A stretch of 64,000 nt of DNA from G965230065 sp965230065 (GTDB lineage Bacteria; Bacteroidota; Bacteroidia; Cytophagales; Cyclobacteriaceae). Made by a program: the position numbers and the translations under genes. The DNA lies in NCBI GenBank assembly GCA_965230065.1, contig OZ245942.1:620001-684000 (forward strand), given 5' to 3'. Positions 32,549 through 42,010 of this stretch are shown in pieces (the first letter of the stretch is position 1; every line of letters begins with the position of its first letter). The notes under the pieces were generated by a model that saw only the letters and a program-made list of their open reading frames with translations, had not been told where the DNA came from and ran no database searches.

Positions 32549-34756
32549 CTATTCTGCAAATTCTATCAGGTAATAAAGCGTTTGGTACTCCTGACCGTCC
32601 AAAACAATTTTACCATTTTTGAAGGGAACGGCAACTCCTTTTTTTCGCCCCACATGGTCTAAAACATGCACTTTCCCACTTTTCTTGTGGCTGAACTGCA
32701 ACTTTGCCTGCACAGGTTCCAGCAGTAGCGGGGCCTTACCGGTTGCCAAAAGTTCGCTTCCATCTTCATTATACTGCATATTTGTATTTCTGCTCCGGGC
32801 CAGCGTAGTCACCAGCAAACGCTCAGATTCATCAATATTCTTATCTTTTTCCAGACTGCTTACACTCACCATTGAGAAAGATGCATCGCTTTGTATTTCC
32901 ACATCAGAAAGCGGAATAGGTGTGTTTTGGGCAAAACCTAAAACGGCTTGCGTACCTTCCGTATCGATGGTAACATACCCTTTTCCGGCATAATTCCACT
33001 GTAATTGTCCGGTATTGGAGGTAATCACCTTTGTCTCTTTATTCCAATGCCTCGCAATATTTTTTTGTTGCACGCCCGTTTTTCCCTGCGTAAAATCAAT
33101 GGCTACTTTCCCAATGGCAAGTGCCTCAGTGGGAATTTCGCCCGTAAAGCTTTTTACATCATGGCCTTGCGCTACTTCCTGTTCAAAACCGATTTTCCCC
33201 TGCTTTATTTGTTGAATATTGGTTTTCAGTAAAGCAGCCGACTTTCCTTCCTGCACATCGTTGCGGTAAATCATCCGGGCCAATACCGGAAACAAGCCCA
33301 TTTGCGAAATAGCATCGGCATTATATGTACCATGATGGGGCGATTCTAAAGTGCCCGTCAGGTGCGGGGCGTTGGAAGCATAAATGTAGGAACCGTCCCA
33401 ACCTTGCAGGCCCATGCCGTAGGCAGCAATCAGCACGGGTGCCTCGGCAACCCACTCATTGGGAATTTTGCTCATCCATTCGGAAAAAACAAAGGGACGT
33501 TCGTTTATCATCTGCATACCGGTACTTAATAGCCCCGAACCAGGCTGGCTTACCATAGCCTGATTATTTACATTTCCTGGTTTCAAGCCATGTCCGGTTC
33601 CTCCGCCATAATAGTTGTGGCGGTCTATAAACCCGGTTTCATAATCGGCATGCAGGTTCATAAAGTGGGTAAGCCCGCTTCCGGCCTGCCAGCAGGAAGC
33701 TACAATGGGGCCTTTGTAGCCGGTTTCACGAATGGCTTTGGTAAACTTCTGGTAAAACTGCATCTGGGTTTCGTACAGAAAATTCGCCTTGTCCAGCACA
33801 TGCTGTGGAACGGGACGATTATCTTTTTTTGCAGCAAAAAACTGCCCATCAAACCAGGCATGATTGGGATGGGGATAAATATTCATTTTATCGAGGGTTT
33901 CGTCCGTTTCCAGGGCTTCTTCTCCCCAGGCTGCTTCCAATGCCGTTTGGCTGCCATATTTTTCTTTCAGCCATTCGCTGAATTGCTCGCACAGCAACGC
34001 CCGGTAGGTGGGTGTTTGTTCCAATACCTTTTCCACAGCACCCCAGAAAATATTGTCCTCGTTTTGCAATTCAATGAAATTCAGGGCCGGGTCGTCTGCA
34101 TACCGCAAGCCGGTATAAGGATTTTTATGGTTGAGCATATTCACCGTAAGTGCAATGTGCAAGTCCTGCAAATCGGGAGCAAAATTGACCAGCCCGGAGG
34201 TAGCCCCGTTCAGGTGTGCCCAGGGTACAGTGAAGTTGGTAATTTCTTCGTAGGCCAGCAGTTGGTCTTTGTCGCCGGGTTTGGGTTTATGCCCGTAAAT
34301 GTGCGACCAACCGTAATAAATACCTTTTTGCCGAAGTTGTTCTGAAAAGTAATCCAGTTGAGCCAGCTTGTCAGGGTTTAATTCGGTAGAAGTATTGCCC
34401 TGCAATGCCGGGCGGGTAAATTTGTGGAAGCGTACGGCATTTACTCCATATTTGGCAAGGTACATGGCCCACTGTTCGGCTACGTCTTTTTCAGCAAATA
34501 CACGCCCACTGGCGATATTTACGCCCCAGAATTTGACAGGCGTACCATCTTCAAATACAAACTGATTGCCCTGCATTTGCACAATACCGTGCTTTCCGGC
34601 CGGGGCATCCAGCCAGTGGCGCATGTCTATCACACTTTCAGAAAAATCGTCATCCGGCTCCAGGGCAAACCAGTCGGAAGTATCTTGGGAAACAAACAGT
34701 TTCGGCAAAAAAATCAAAAGGAGGAAAAGGAAAAAATTCTTAAGAAACACAGGCAT
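32549..34756 (-). CDS. Secreted clan-A glycoside hydrolase (GH5-like)
   Basis: A 735-residue exported protein from the ATG at 34756, giving a standard signal (FFLFLLLIFLPKLFV). The catalytic barrel contains PVKFWGVNIASG, NAVRFHKF, the acid/base IELQNED at about residue 230 of this start, and a nucleophile candidate FVFSEW. The C-terminal half includes beta-sandwich domains. The arrangement is that of cellulase-family clan GH-A enzymes; exact family is uncertain. It clusters with a sulfotransferase, a nucleoside-hydrolase-like protein and a beta-barrel protein, possibly for use of a complex, perhaps sulfated, glycan. Confidence 0.8.
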   Translation of the reverse strand: MPVFLKNFFLFLLLIFLPKLFVSQDTSDWFALEPDDDFSESVIDMRHWLDAPAGKHGIVQMQGNQFVFEDGTPVKFWGVNIASGRVFAEKDVAEQWAMYLAKYGVNAVRFHKFTRPALQGNTSTELNPDKLAQLDYFSEQLRQKGIYYGWSHIYGHKPKPGDKDQLLAYEEITNFTVPWAHLNGATSGLVNFAPDLQDLHIALTVNMLNHKNPYTGLRYADDPALNFIELQNEDNIFWGAVEKVLEQTPTYRALLCEQFSEWLKEKYGSQTALEAAWGEEALETDETLDKMNIYPHPNHAWFDGQFFAAKKDNRPVPQHVLDKANFLYETQMQFYQKFTKAIRETGYKGPIVASCWQAGSGLTHFMNLHADYETGFIDRHNYYGGGTGHGLKPGNVNNQAMVSQPGSGLLSTGMQMINERPFVFSEWMSKIPNEWVAEAPVLIAAYGMGLQGWDGSYIYASNAPHLTGTLESPHHGTYNADAISQMGLFPVLARMIYRNDVQEGKSAALLKTNIQQIKQGKIGFEQEVAQGHDVKSFTGEIPTEALAIGKVAIDFTQGKTGVQQKNIARHWNKETKVITSNTGQLQWNYAGKGYVTIDTEGTQAVLGFAQNTPIPLSDVEIQSDASFSMVSVSSLEKDKNIDESERLLVTTLARSRNTNMQYNEDGSELLATGKAPLLLEPVQAKLQFSHKKSGKVHVLDHVGRKKGVAVPFKNGKIVLDGQEYQTLYYLIEFAE

Positions 34757-34833
34757 GATAGTTAGTCTATAACAAATGGAAAGATACAAATCAATGAGAC
34801 AAAACTATACTTTCCTGCCATTGCAATTATTTG

Positions 34834-35370
34834 TCAGAAAAAGAAATTTACACCCAAAGAAGGGGAGAATGTACTCGTACCAAAATAAAAGCTTGTAAAG
34901 TTGTTGTCACTTCCCTCCCGGTCTGTAATGTGTAACCGCAACAGGTCGAAACCAAGCTCAACAGCCCAGCGTTCCGTAGGGAAAAAGGCAAATCCCGGCC
35001 ATGCTGACAGGCCAAAATTGAATGAGTCACTATCTCCTCCTACGATAAAACCAGCTTGTCCAAAAATGAAAAACTTGTTTTCTACTATAGGAAAATAATA
35101 ACGGGTGAAAGGTGAAACCGATAAATCAAAATCCGTATCCCCGTCATTTGAATTTACTATAAAGCTTAGACCACTTCCTACTGCCCACTGATCCTTTAAA
35201 AAATAACCGAAATTGGGGCTTATTTCGAAGCTATTGTTTGAACCTCCCGGAGTAGAAAATGTCCTAACCTGAAAAGTCCCTCCGATAGACTTAGCGTTTT
35301 TTTCTGTTTGGGCGTGCCCTGAAAAACCAACCGACATGAACAGCAATGCAATGAACAAGATGTGTTTCAT
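34834..35370 (-). CDS. Outer-membrane beta-barrel protein
   Basis: A 178-residue protein from the ATG at 35370, with signal ending SGHAQ. Later strands carry alternating aromatic patterns (FEISPNFGYFLKDQWAVG, LSVSPFTRYYFPIVENKFF) and the C-terminus ends SLGVNFFF, an aromatic-ended final strand. It is probably a small OmpX/porin-type barrel; ligand unknown. It lies ~80 bases upstream of the glycosidase gene on the same strand and may be co-transcribed. Confidence 0.8.
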   Translation of the reverse strand: MKHILFIALLFMSVGFSGHAQTEKNAKSIGGTFQVRTFSTPGGSNNSFEISPNFGYFLKDQWAVGSGLSFIVNSNDGDTDFDLSVSPFTRYYFPIVENKFFIFGQAGFIVGGDSDSFNFGLSAWPGFAFFPTERWAVELGFDLLRLHITDREGSDNNFTSFYFGTSTFSPSLGVNFFF

Positions 35371-35558
35371 AATAGTTAAGTAATGTGTAACTGATATAAT
35401 ATTTGCAGCAACACACATGCCAAATTTGGGTTTTTACCTAAGTGCTAAAAAATATATTTTATCATGCTTAAATACAGAATTTGTAGGGGCATTATTAGGC
35501 ATACGCCTGAATAATTCCTAGATTTATTGCCCAACGAACAACCTTAACCCAAACACCT

Positions 35559-37052
35559 ATGAGTGATTTTATCCTGGCCCTGGACCAGGGCACCACCAGC
35601 TCCCGTGCCATTGTTTTTGACCATGCCGGCACCATCATCACCATTGCCCAAAAAGAGTTTCAACAGCACTTTCCCCAGCCTGGCTGGGTGGAGCACGACG
35701 CCAGCGAAATTTGGTCAACCCAACTGGGCGTGGCTACCGAAGCCGTATCCAAAGCTAACTTGAACGCTTCAGACATCGCGGCCATCGGTATTACCAACCA
35801 GCGGGAAACCACCGTGGTGTGGGAGCGGGAAACCGGAAAGCCTATTTGCCATGCCATTGTTTGGCAGGATCGCCGTACTGCCAGCTATTGTGATACCCTG
35901 AAAAAACAGGGCCTTGCAGAAAAAATCCAGGAAAAGACAGGGCTTATCATAGATGCCTATTTTTCCGGAACCAAAATCAAATGGATTCTGGACAATGTGG
36001 AAGGGGCAAGAGAAAAAGCGGAAGCTGGAAAGCTGGCTTTTGGCACCATTGACTCCTGGCTGGTGTGGAAACTTACCAATGGAAAAACCCACATCACCGA
36101 CGTTACCAATGCCAGCCGTACCATGCTCTATAACATAAAAAAACTGGCCTGGGATGATGAATTGCTGGAACTGCTGCAAATTCCGAAAAGCATGCTGCCA
36201 GAAGTGCGTTCTTCCAGCGAAGTATACGGAGAAACTACTTCCAATATCATGGCAGCTAAAATCCCCATCGCCGGTATTGCTGGCGACCAGCAGGCAGCTT
36301 TATTTGGCCAAATGTGCACCGAACCCGGCATGACAAAAAACACCTATGGTACAGGCAGCTTTGTGGTACTGAACACAGGCGAGCAACCCATCATTTCAAA
36401 AAATAACCTACTTTCCACCATTGCCTGGCAGGTGAACGGGAAAACACATTATGCGCTGGAAGGCAGTATTTTCATTGCCGGAGCGGTAGTACAATGGCTG
36501 CGCGACGGACTGGGCATTATTAAATCTTCTTCTGAAGTAGAAAAACTGGCAAATACGGTAGAAGATAACGGGGGCGTATACCTCGTGCCTGCCCTCACCG
36601 GCCTGGGTGCGCCTCATTGGGACCAATATGCCCGGGGTACTTTGACAGGAATTACCCGGGGAACTACGGCCGGGCATATTGCCCGTGCCGCTTTGGAAGG
36701 CATCGCTTTTCAGGCGATGGATGTGCTAGGTGCCATGCAAGCCGATGCGGGCATTGAACTGAAAGAACTCAGGGTAGACGGAGGCGCTACGGCCAACAAT
36801 ACGCTCATGCAATTTCAGGCTGATATTTTAGGTATTCCGGTCATTCGCCCTAAAATCCTGGAAACGACTGCTTTAGGAGCCGCTTACCTGGCCGGACTGG
36901 CCGTGGGGTTCTGGAAAAACCAGGAAGAAATCAAAAGCCAATGGCAGGTAGACCGCACTTTTGAGTCCAATGCAAACCCTGAAAAATTAATAGAACTCAC
37001 CAAATACTGGAATAAAGCTGTAGACAAATCCAAAAACTGGATAGATAGCTAG
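35559..37052 (+). CDS. glpK: Glycerol kinase
   Basis: A 497-residue FGGY-family kinase of full length. Motifs: LDQGTTSSRAIVFDHAG (ATP phosphate-1), ITNQRETTVVWERETGKP, KIKWILDNVEGAREKAE, GTGSFVVLNTGEQ (phosphate-2) and the C-terminal ALEGIAFQAMDVLGAM. It makes sn-glycerol 3-phosphate from glycerol and ATP in the cytoplasm. It leads a tight glpK-glpD-glpF operon with 34-66-base gaps. No regulator gene is adjacent. Confidence 0.98.
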   Translation: MSDFILALDQGTTSSRAIVFDHAGTIITIAQKEFQQHFPQPGWVEHDASEIWSTQLGVATEAVSKANLNASDIAAIGITNQRETTVVWERETGKPICHAIVWQDRRTASYCDTLKKQGLAEKIQEKTGLIIDAYFSGTKIKWILDNVEGAREKAEAGKLAFGTIDSWLVWKLTNGKTHITDVTNASRTMLYNIKKLAWDDELLELLQIPKSMLPEVRSSSEVYGETTSNIMAAKIPIAGIAGDQQAALFGQMCTEPGMTKNTYGTGSFVVLNTGEQPIISKNNLLSTIAWQVNGKTHYALEGSIFIAGAVVQWLRDGLGIIKSSSEVEKLANTVEDNGGVYLVPALTGLGAPHWDQYARGTLTGITRGTTAGHIARAALEGIAFQAMDVLGAMQADAGIELKELRVDGGATANNTLMQFQADILGIPVIRPKILETTALGAAYLAGLAVGFWKNQEEIKSQWQVDRTFESNANPEKLIELTKYWNKAVDKSKNWIDS

Positions 37053-37086
37053 TAGCACGACTTTCCAGAGCTGAAAAAATAAAACT

Positions 37087-38646
37087 ATGGACAGAGACAT
37101 CATGATAAAAACCATGGCCGAACACGATAGTGTATGGGACATCATCGTGATTGGCGGTGGGGCTACCGGACTGGGTACCGCCCTGGAAGCTTCTTCACGC
37201 GGCTATACCACTTTGCTGCTGGAACAGGCAGATTTTGCCAAAGGCACTTCCAGCAGAAGTACCAAGCTGGCCCACGGGGGCGTGCGGTACTTGCAACAGG
37301 GTGACATTTCGCTGGTGGTGGAAGCCCTGCACGAACGGGGCCTGATGATGCAAAATGCCCCGCATCTTGTGAAAAACCAGGCGTTTGTTATCCCTACCTT
37401 CGATTGGTGGGGTGGGCCTTTTTATAATGTGGGACTGAAAGTTTACGATTTCCTGGCCGGAAAATTGGGGCTGGGGCCTTCCAAAAGTTTAACCAAAGAA
37501 GAAACCATAGAAAAAATCCCAACCGTGGAAACAGATGGTTTGCGGGGCGGAGTCGTTTATTACGACGGACAGTTTGACGATGCCCGCCTGGCTATCAACT
37601 TGGCCCAAACTTATGTGGATACAGGAGGCACGCTTATCAACTACATGAAAGTAAATGGATTGCTGAAAACCGCCGACATGGTTAGTGGTGTGAAGGCAAC
37701 CGACCTCGAGACCGGAAAAAAGTATAAAATCAACGGAAGAGTCGTTATCAATGCTACGGGCGTGTTTGTGGATGATGTGTTGAAAATGGACAATCCGGAG
37801 GCCAAAAGTATTGTAACCCCCAGCCAGGGCGTACACATTGTGCTGGATAAATCATTTCTTCCGGGCGATTCGGCCATTATGGTACCACGCACAGATGACG
37901 GGCGAGTACTTTTTGCAGTTCCCTGGAACAACGTGGTCGTAGTAGGCACCACCGATACATTGATGAAAACCCATTCCCTGGAACCCAGGGCTACGGAAGA
38001 AGAAATAGAATTTCTTTTGGAACATGCCGCCAAATATTTATCCAAAGACCCAAAGCGGGAAGATGTATTAAGCGTATTCGCCGGATTACGCCCTTTGGTC
38101 AGTGATGGTGATAGTGAGAGCACTTCCGAAATTTCAAGAAGCCATTCAATTTTGATATCCCTTTCTGGCCTGGTAACGGTTACAGGAGGCAAATGGACCA
38201 CTTACCGGAAAATGGGAGAAGAAACCATAGACAAAGCCGCCCTGATTGCCGGGCTGGACGAAAGGGAAACCAAAACCAAAGACTTGCGCATTCACGGCTG
38301 GCTAAAAAACATTGACCGCAATGACCCGCTTCACTTTTACGGTTCAGATGCCATTCCTATCCGCAGAATGATTGAGAAAGATGAGGCTTTGGGCGAACTT
38401 TTACACCCGGACTTGCCCTACCTGAAAGCTCAGGTGGTATGGGCAGCACAAAGCGAAATGGCCCGGACAGTAGAAGATGTACTATCCCGCAGGACACGGG
38501 CATTGCTACTCAATGCCAGGGCCAGCATAGAAGCTGCCCCCGAAGTAGCCTATCTGATGGCCAAAGAGTTGGGGCACGGTGAACTTTGGCAGGAAGAACA
38601 GGTGAAAGATTATCAAAAACTGGCAGAAGGATATTTACTTGTTTAA
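37087..38646 (+). CDS. glpD: FAD-dependent glycerol-3-phosphate dehydrogenase
   Basis: A 519-residue membrane-associated flavoenzyme. The N-terminal FAD fold is IIVIGGGATGLGTALEASSRG, followed by the family motif GTSSRSTKLAHGGVRYLQQ. The C-terminal domain has GGKWTTYRKMGEE. It oxidises glycerol 3-phosphate to dihydroxyacetone phosphate and feeds electrons to quinone. It is the second gene of the glycerol operon. An in-frame ATG 6 codons in could also serve as start. Confidence 0.96.
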   Translation: MDRDIMIKTMAEHDSVWDIIVIGGGATGLGTALEASSRGYTTLLLEQADFAKGTSSRSTKLAHGGVRYLQQGDISLVVEALHERGLMMQNAPHLVKNQAFVIPTFDWWGGPFYNVGLKVYDFLAGKLGLGPSKSLTKEETIEKIPTVETDGLRGGVVYYDGQFDDARLAINLAQTYVDTGGTLINYMKVNGLLKTADMVSGVKATDLETGKKYKINGRVVINATGVFVDDVLKMDNPEAKSIVTPSQGVHIVLDKSFLPGDSAIMVPRTDDGRVLFAVPWNNVVVVGTTDTLMKTHSLEPRATEEEIEFLLEHAAKYLSKDPKREDVLSVFAGLRPLVSDGDSESTSEISRSHSILISLSGLVTVTGGKWTTYRKMGEETIDKAALIAGLDERETKTKDLRIHGWLKNIDRNDPLHFYGSDAIPIRRMIEKDEALGELLHPDLPYLKAQVVWAAQSEMARTVEDVLSRRTRALLLNARASIEAAPEVAYLMAKELGHGELWQEEQVKDYQKLAEGYLLV

Positions 38647-38712
38647 AAAATATGCAACCCCAAAAACAACAAACACCAAACTACCAACTTCAAACAAAAA
38701 ACTACCAACGAC

Positions 38713-39453
38713 ATGTCAGAATTTCTCGCAGAACTTATCGGCACCTTTCTTCTCATTCTTTTAGGCAACGGAGTAGTAGGCAATGTGGTACTGAATAATA
38801 CCAAAGGCTTCAACAGCGGGTGGATTGTCATCACTTTCGGGTGGGGCATGGCTGTGTTTGTAGCCGTGCTCACTGTAAGCGATTTCAGTGGGGCACACAT
38901 AAACCCGGCCGTTACTTTGGGGCTGGCCGTAGCGGAAACTTTCCCCTGGGCTAAGGTGCCGATATTCATCACTGCCCAAATGTTAGGTGCGGCTTTGGGC
39001 GCATTTTTCGTATGGCTATTTTACAAACAGCATTATGCCGTCACCGAAGACCAGGGAGCCAAACTAGGCACTTTTGCCACTGCTCCGCAAATCAGAAATA
39101 AGGTTCATAATTTTATTTCAGAAGCCATCGGCACCTTTGTGCTGGTATTTGTGGTACTTTTTATGGCAGGGCCAGAAATGTCAGCTGTTGGGCTGAGCGA
39201 ACCCAAAATTGGTTTGGGAGCTTTAGGAGCATTGCCCGTGGGTTTATTGGTTTTGTCCATCGGTTTGTCATTGGGCGGTACTACCGGCTATGCCATCAAT
39301 CCTGCCCGTGACTTATCTCCCCGCCTTATGCATGCCTTGCTGCCCATTCCCGGCAAAGGCAGCAGCGACTGGAGCTATGCCTGGATACCGGTCATCGGCC
39401 CATTTGTAGGGGGAGCTATCGCCGGTTTGCTGTATCTCATTGTCCTTCAATAA
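38713..39453 (+). CDS. glpF: Glycerol facilitator (aquaglyceroporin)
   Basis: A 246-residue MIP-family channel with six transmembrane helices and two half-helix NPA motifs (NPAVTLG and NPARDLSPR). The Asp after the second NPA is typical of glycerol-conducting channels. It admits glycerol for GlpK. It ends the glycerol operon. A short palindrome (39475-39497) lies just after its stop codon. Confidence 0.95.
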   Translation: MSEFLAELIGTFLLILLGNGVVGNVVLNNTKGFNSGWIVITFGWGMAVFVAVLTVSDFSGAHINPAVTLGLAVAETFPWAKVPIFITAQMLGAALGAFFVWLFYKQHYAVTEDQGAKLGTFATAPQIRNKVHNFISEAIGTFVLVFVVLFMAGPEMSAVGLSEPKIGLGALGALPVGLLVLSIGLSLGGTTGYAINPARDLSPRLMHALLPIPGKGSSDWSYAWIPVIGPFVGGAIAGLLYLIVLQ

Positions 39454-39474
39454 TTTATTAATCAACAAATCTCT

Positions 39475-39497
39475 CTGCCGAGGAAGTTCCTCGCCAG
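39475..39497. repeat. Short palindrome CTG..CGAGGAA.TTCCTCG..CAG, copy 2
   Basis: CGAGGAA (39479-39485) and TTCCTCG (39487-39493) are perfect inverted copies one base apart, with CTG/CAG ends. It lies 22 bases after the glpF stop and resembles the copies at 8801 and 54070. Confidence 0.55.
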
Positions 39498-39571
39498 AAT
39501 AGATAATTTTATTGAACCGCCGAAGCTGAAACAGTAGTATTTCTTAAAGATTGTAGACTAAATCACACTGA

Positions 39572-42010
39572 ATGACAAATACCTCGGACCACACAATTCA
39601 ACCTGAAAGGTTATCCTCCTCAGAACAAATATCCCCCACCTGTTTTCTGTTCAAATCTATCAACAACATTATCCTTCGTGTTGAAATCCTCGCTGACCAC
39701 ATCATCCGGTTACGGTACGGAGTGGAAATGTTGGAACCTGACTTTTCTTATGCAATTGACCCAAGGTTCAAGAGTGATGTGCAGGAATTTGCTTATCAGC
39801 TAGAAGATGAATTTGTGATAATTTCTACCGCCGCCCTTGATTGCAAAATCCAGAAGAAAAACCTTGCAACCACTTTTCTGGACAAACAAGGCAATGTCAT
39901 TAATGAAGATGCAGGCAAGCTGAAATTTAAAACCCGGAAAAATGGTTATTCTCCCCATATCCAAAAGAAAATACAGTCAGAGGAATATTTTACCGGACTG
40001 GGCGACAAAGCCACTGATCTGAACCTGAGTGGAAAATCTTTTGAAATTTATGGCACTGATGCTTACCGTTATAAAACTGATACCGATCCGCTTTACAGAA
40101 ATATCCCTTTTTACATAGGCATGCACCAGCAGCAAGCATATGGAATTTTCTTTGACAACTTTTACCGCAGCTTTTTTGATTTTGGCAAAAAGAAAAAGAA
40201 TCAGGTTAGTTTTCGTACCAAAGGCGGGGAAATGAATTACTATTTCATTTATGGGCCGGAAATACAAAAAGTGGTAGAGCGGTATACAGCACTGACAGGC
40301 AAAGCTGAATTACCACCCCTCTGGGCTTTGGGCTATCACCAATGCAAATGGAGTTATTTCCCTGAAAAGAAAGTGCGGGAAATCACAGATGGCTTCCGTT
40401 CCCGAAAAATCCCCTGCGATGTCATCTACCTGGACATTGATTACATGGATGGCTTCCGCTGCTTTACCTGGGATGAGAGACGTTTCCCCCATCCTGAAAA
40501 AATGCTTTCCGATTTAAAAGAAGAAGGTTTCAAAACAGTGGTGATTTTGGACCCAGGTATCAAAATAGATGAAAATTACCAGGTTTATCAGGAAGGAGTG
40601 GAAAAAGATTACTTCTGCAAAAGGGCGAACGGCAAATACATGAAAGGAAAAGTATGGCCGGGCCCCTGCCATTTTCCTGACTTTACCCGTCCAGAGGTAC
40701 GGAATTGGTGGGCAGGATGGGTGCATAAGTTGGTACAAGAAGGCGTCGCTGGCATCTGGAACGATATGAACGAACCCGCCACATTTGACTTCAAAAGCCA
40801 CACTTTCCCGGATGATGTGCAGTTTGACCATGACGGTAACCCCTGCACGCATGAAAAAGCGCACAATGTATACGGCTCACAAATGGCACGGGCCACGATA
40901 GAGGGCTTACAGCATTTTGCCCATCCCAAACGGCCTTTCGTTATCACTCGCTCCGGTTACGCTGGTTTGCAACGCCATGCCTGCGTGTGGACGGGCGACA
41001 ACACCGCCAACTGGGAACATTTGTGGCTCGCCAATATCCAGTGCCAGCGGCTGGGCCTTTCGGGCATTTCTTTCACCGGTTCGGATGTAGGAGGGTTTGT
41101 AGGCATGCCCGATGGGGAATTGTATACCCGATGGATGCAACTGGCTTTATTTCACCCTTTATTTCGCACCCATTTTCAGGGAATGCAGGGTGAAGATGGC
41201 AACGGTTCGGAAGAAGAAGCCGGGGAAAAGTCTGGAAAACAAATGATAGACCGGGAACCCTGGACCTTCGGGAAGAAATACGAAAAGCTGTGCAAAAGCA
41301 ACATAGAGTTTCGCTACCAGCTTTTGCCTTATCTATACACTACATTCTGGCAATATTGTACGAAAGGCACACCTGTCATTCGCCCATTTATATTGCTCAA
41401 TCAGGAAGATGAACAGTTTTATGGGCAAACTTCCGGTTTTGGTTGGGGCGATCATTTCCTGGCTTTTCCGGTAATGCAGCCCGGGAAGAAGAAACAAACC
41501 GCCTATTTACCGGAAGGAAACTGGTACCATTACTGGTCGGGCCAATCCTTTGAAGGAAAACAAAAAGTAACGGTAAATGCCCCTTTGGATGAAGTGCCTT
41601 TGTTCGTAAAAGACGGGGCTGTTATTCCACATTACCCGCTCATGCAATATGTGGGGGAAAAACCTATTGAAGAGCTCAGATTGCATGTTTATTACAAGCA
41701 TGGAAAAGATAAAAGTTTTTTGTATGAAGATAACGGACAGGATAAGGATTACAAAAAAGGGAAATACGCACTCAAAACTTTTTCGGTAGAAGGTAGCGAA
41801 AATCAACTCAAAATAACCCAGGCAAAAAAGGGAAAATATGAAACTGATTATTCCCAATATAAAGTAAGCGTTTTTGGTTTGCTGTTTGAAGCAAAAACAG
41901 TCCAAGCCGATGGCCGTAAGATAAACTTTAAAACCACTCAAAATAAAGGAAACAGCCGGGTAGCGTTCACGTTAGATAAAAATTATCAGCAAGTAACCAT
42001 CAGCGCGTGA
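39572..42010 (+). CDS. GH31 alpha-glucosidase
   Basis: An 812-residue glycoside hydrolase family 31 enzyme. The barrel nucleophile motif GIWNDMNEPATF (Asp near residue 400) and the acid side GSDVGGFVGMPDGELY are intact. Earlier TALTGKAELPPLWALGYHQ is the usual GH31 beginning. No signal peptide, so it should act in the cytoplasm on internalised alpha-glucosides. Its stop overlaps the start of the MATE exporter gene by 4 bases (GTGA), implying coupling. Confidence 0.95.
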   Translation: MTNTSDHTIQPERLSSSEQISPTCFLFKSINNIILRVEILADHIIRLRYGVEMLEPDFSYAIDPRFKSDVQEFAYQLEDEFVIISTAALDCKIQKKNLATTFLDKQGNVINEDAGKLKFKTRKNGYSPHIQKKIQSEEYFTGLGDKATDLNLSGKSFEIYGTDAYRYKTDTDPLYRNIPFYIGMHQQQAYGIFFDNFYRSFFDFGKKKKNQVSFRTKGGEMNYYFIYGPEIQKVVERYTALTGKAELPPLWALGYHQCKWSYFPEKKVREITDGFRSRKIPCDVIYLDIDYMDGFRCFTWDERRFPHPEKMLSDLKEEGFKTVVILDPGIKIDENYQVYQEGVEKDYFCKRANGKYMKGKVWPGPCHFPDFTRPEVRNWWAGWVHKLVQEGVAGIWNDMNEPATFDFKSHTFPDDVQFDHDGNPCTHEKAHNVYGSQMARATIEGLQHFAHPKRPFVITRSGYAGLQRHACVWTGDNTANWEHLWLANIQCQRLGLSGISFTGSDVGGFVGMPDGELYTRWMQLALFHPLFRTHFQGMQGEDGNGSEEEAGEKSGKQMIDREPWTFGKKYEKLCKSNIEFRYQLLPYLYTTFWQYCTKGTPVIRPFILLNQEDEQFYGQTSGFGWGDHFLAFPVMQPGKKKQTAYLPEGNWYHYWSGQSFEGKQKVTVNAPLDEVPLFVKDGAVIPHYPLMQYVGEKPIEELRLHVYYKHGKDKSFLYEDNGQDKDYKKGKYALKTFSVEGSENQLKITQAKKGKYETDYSQYKVSVFGLLFEAKTVQADGRKINFKTTQNKGNSRVAFTLDKNYQQVTISA

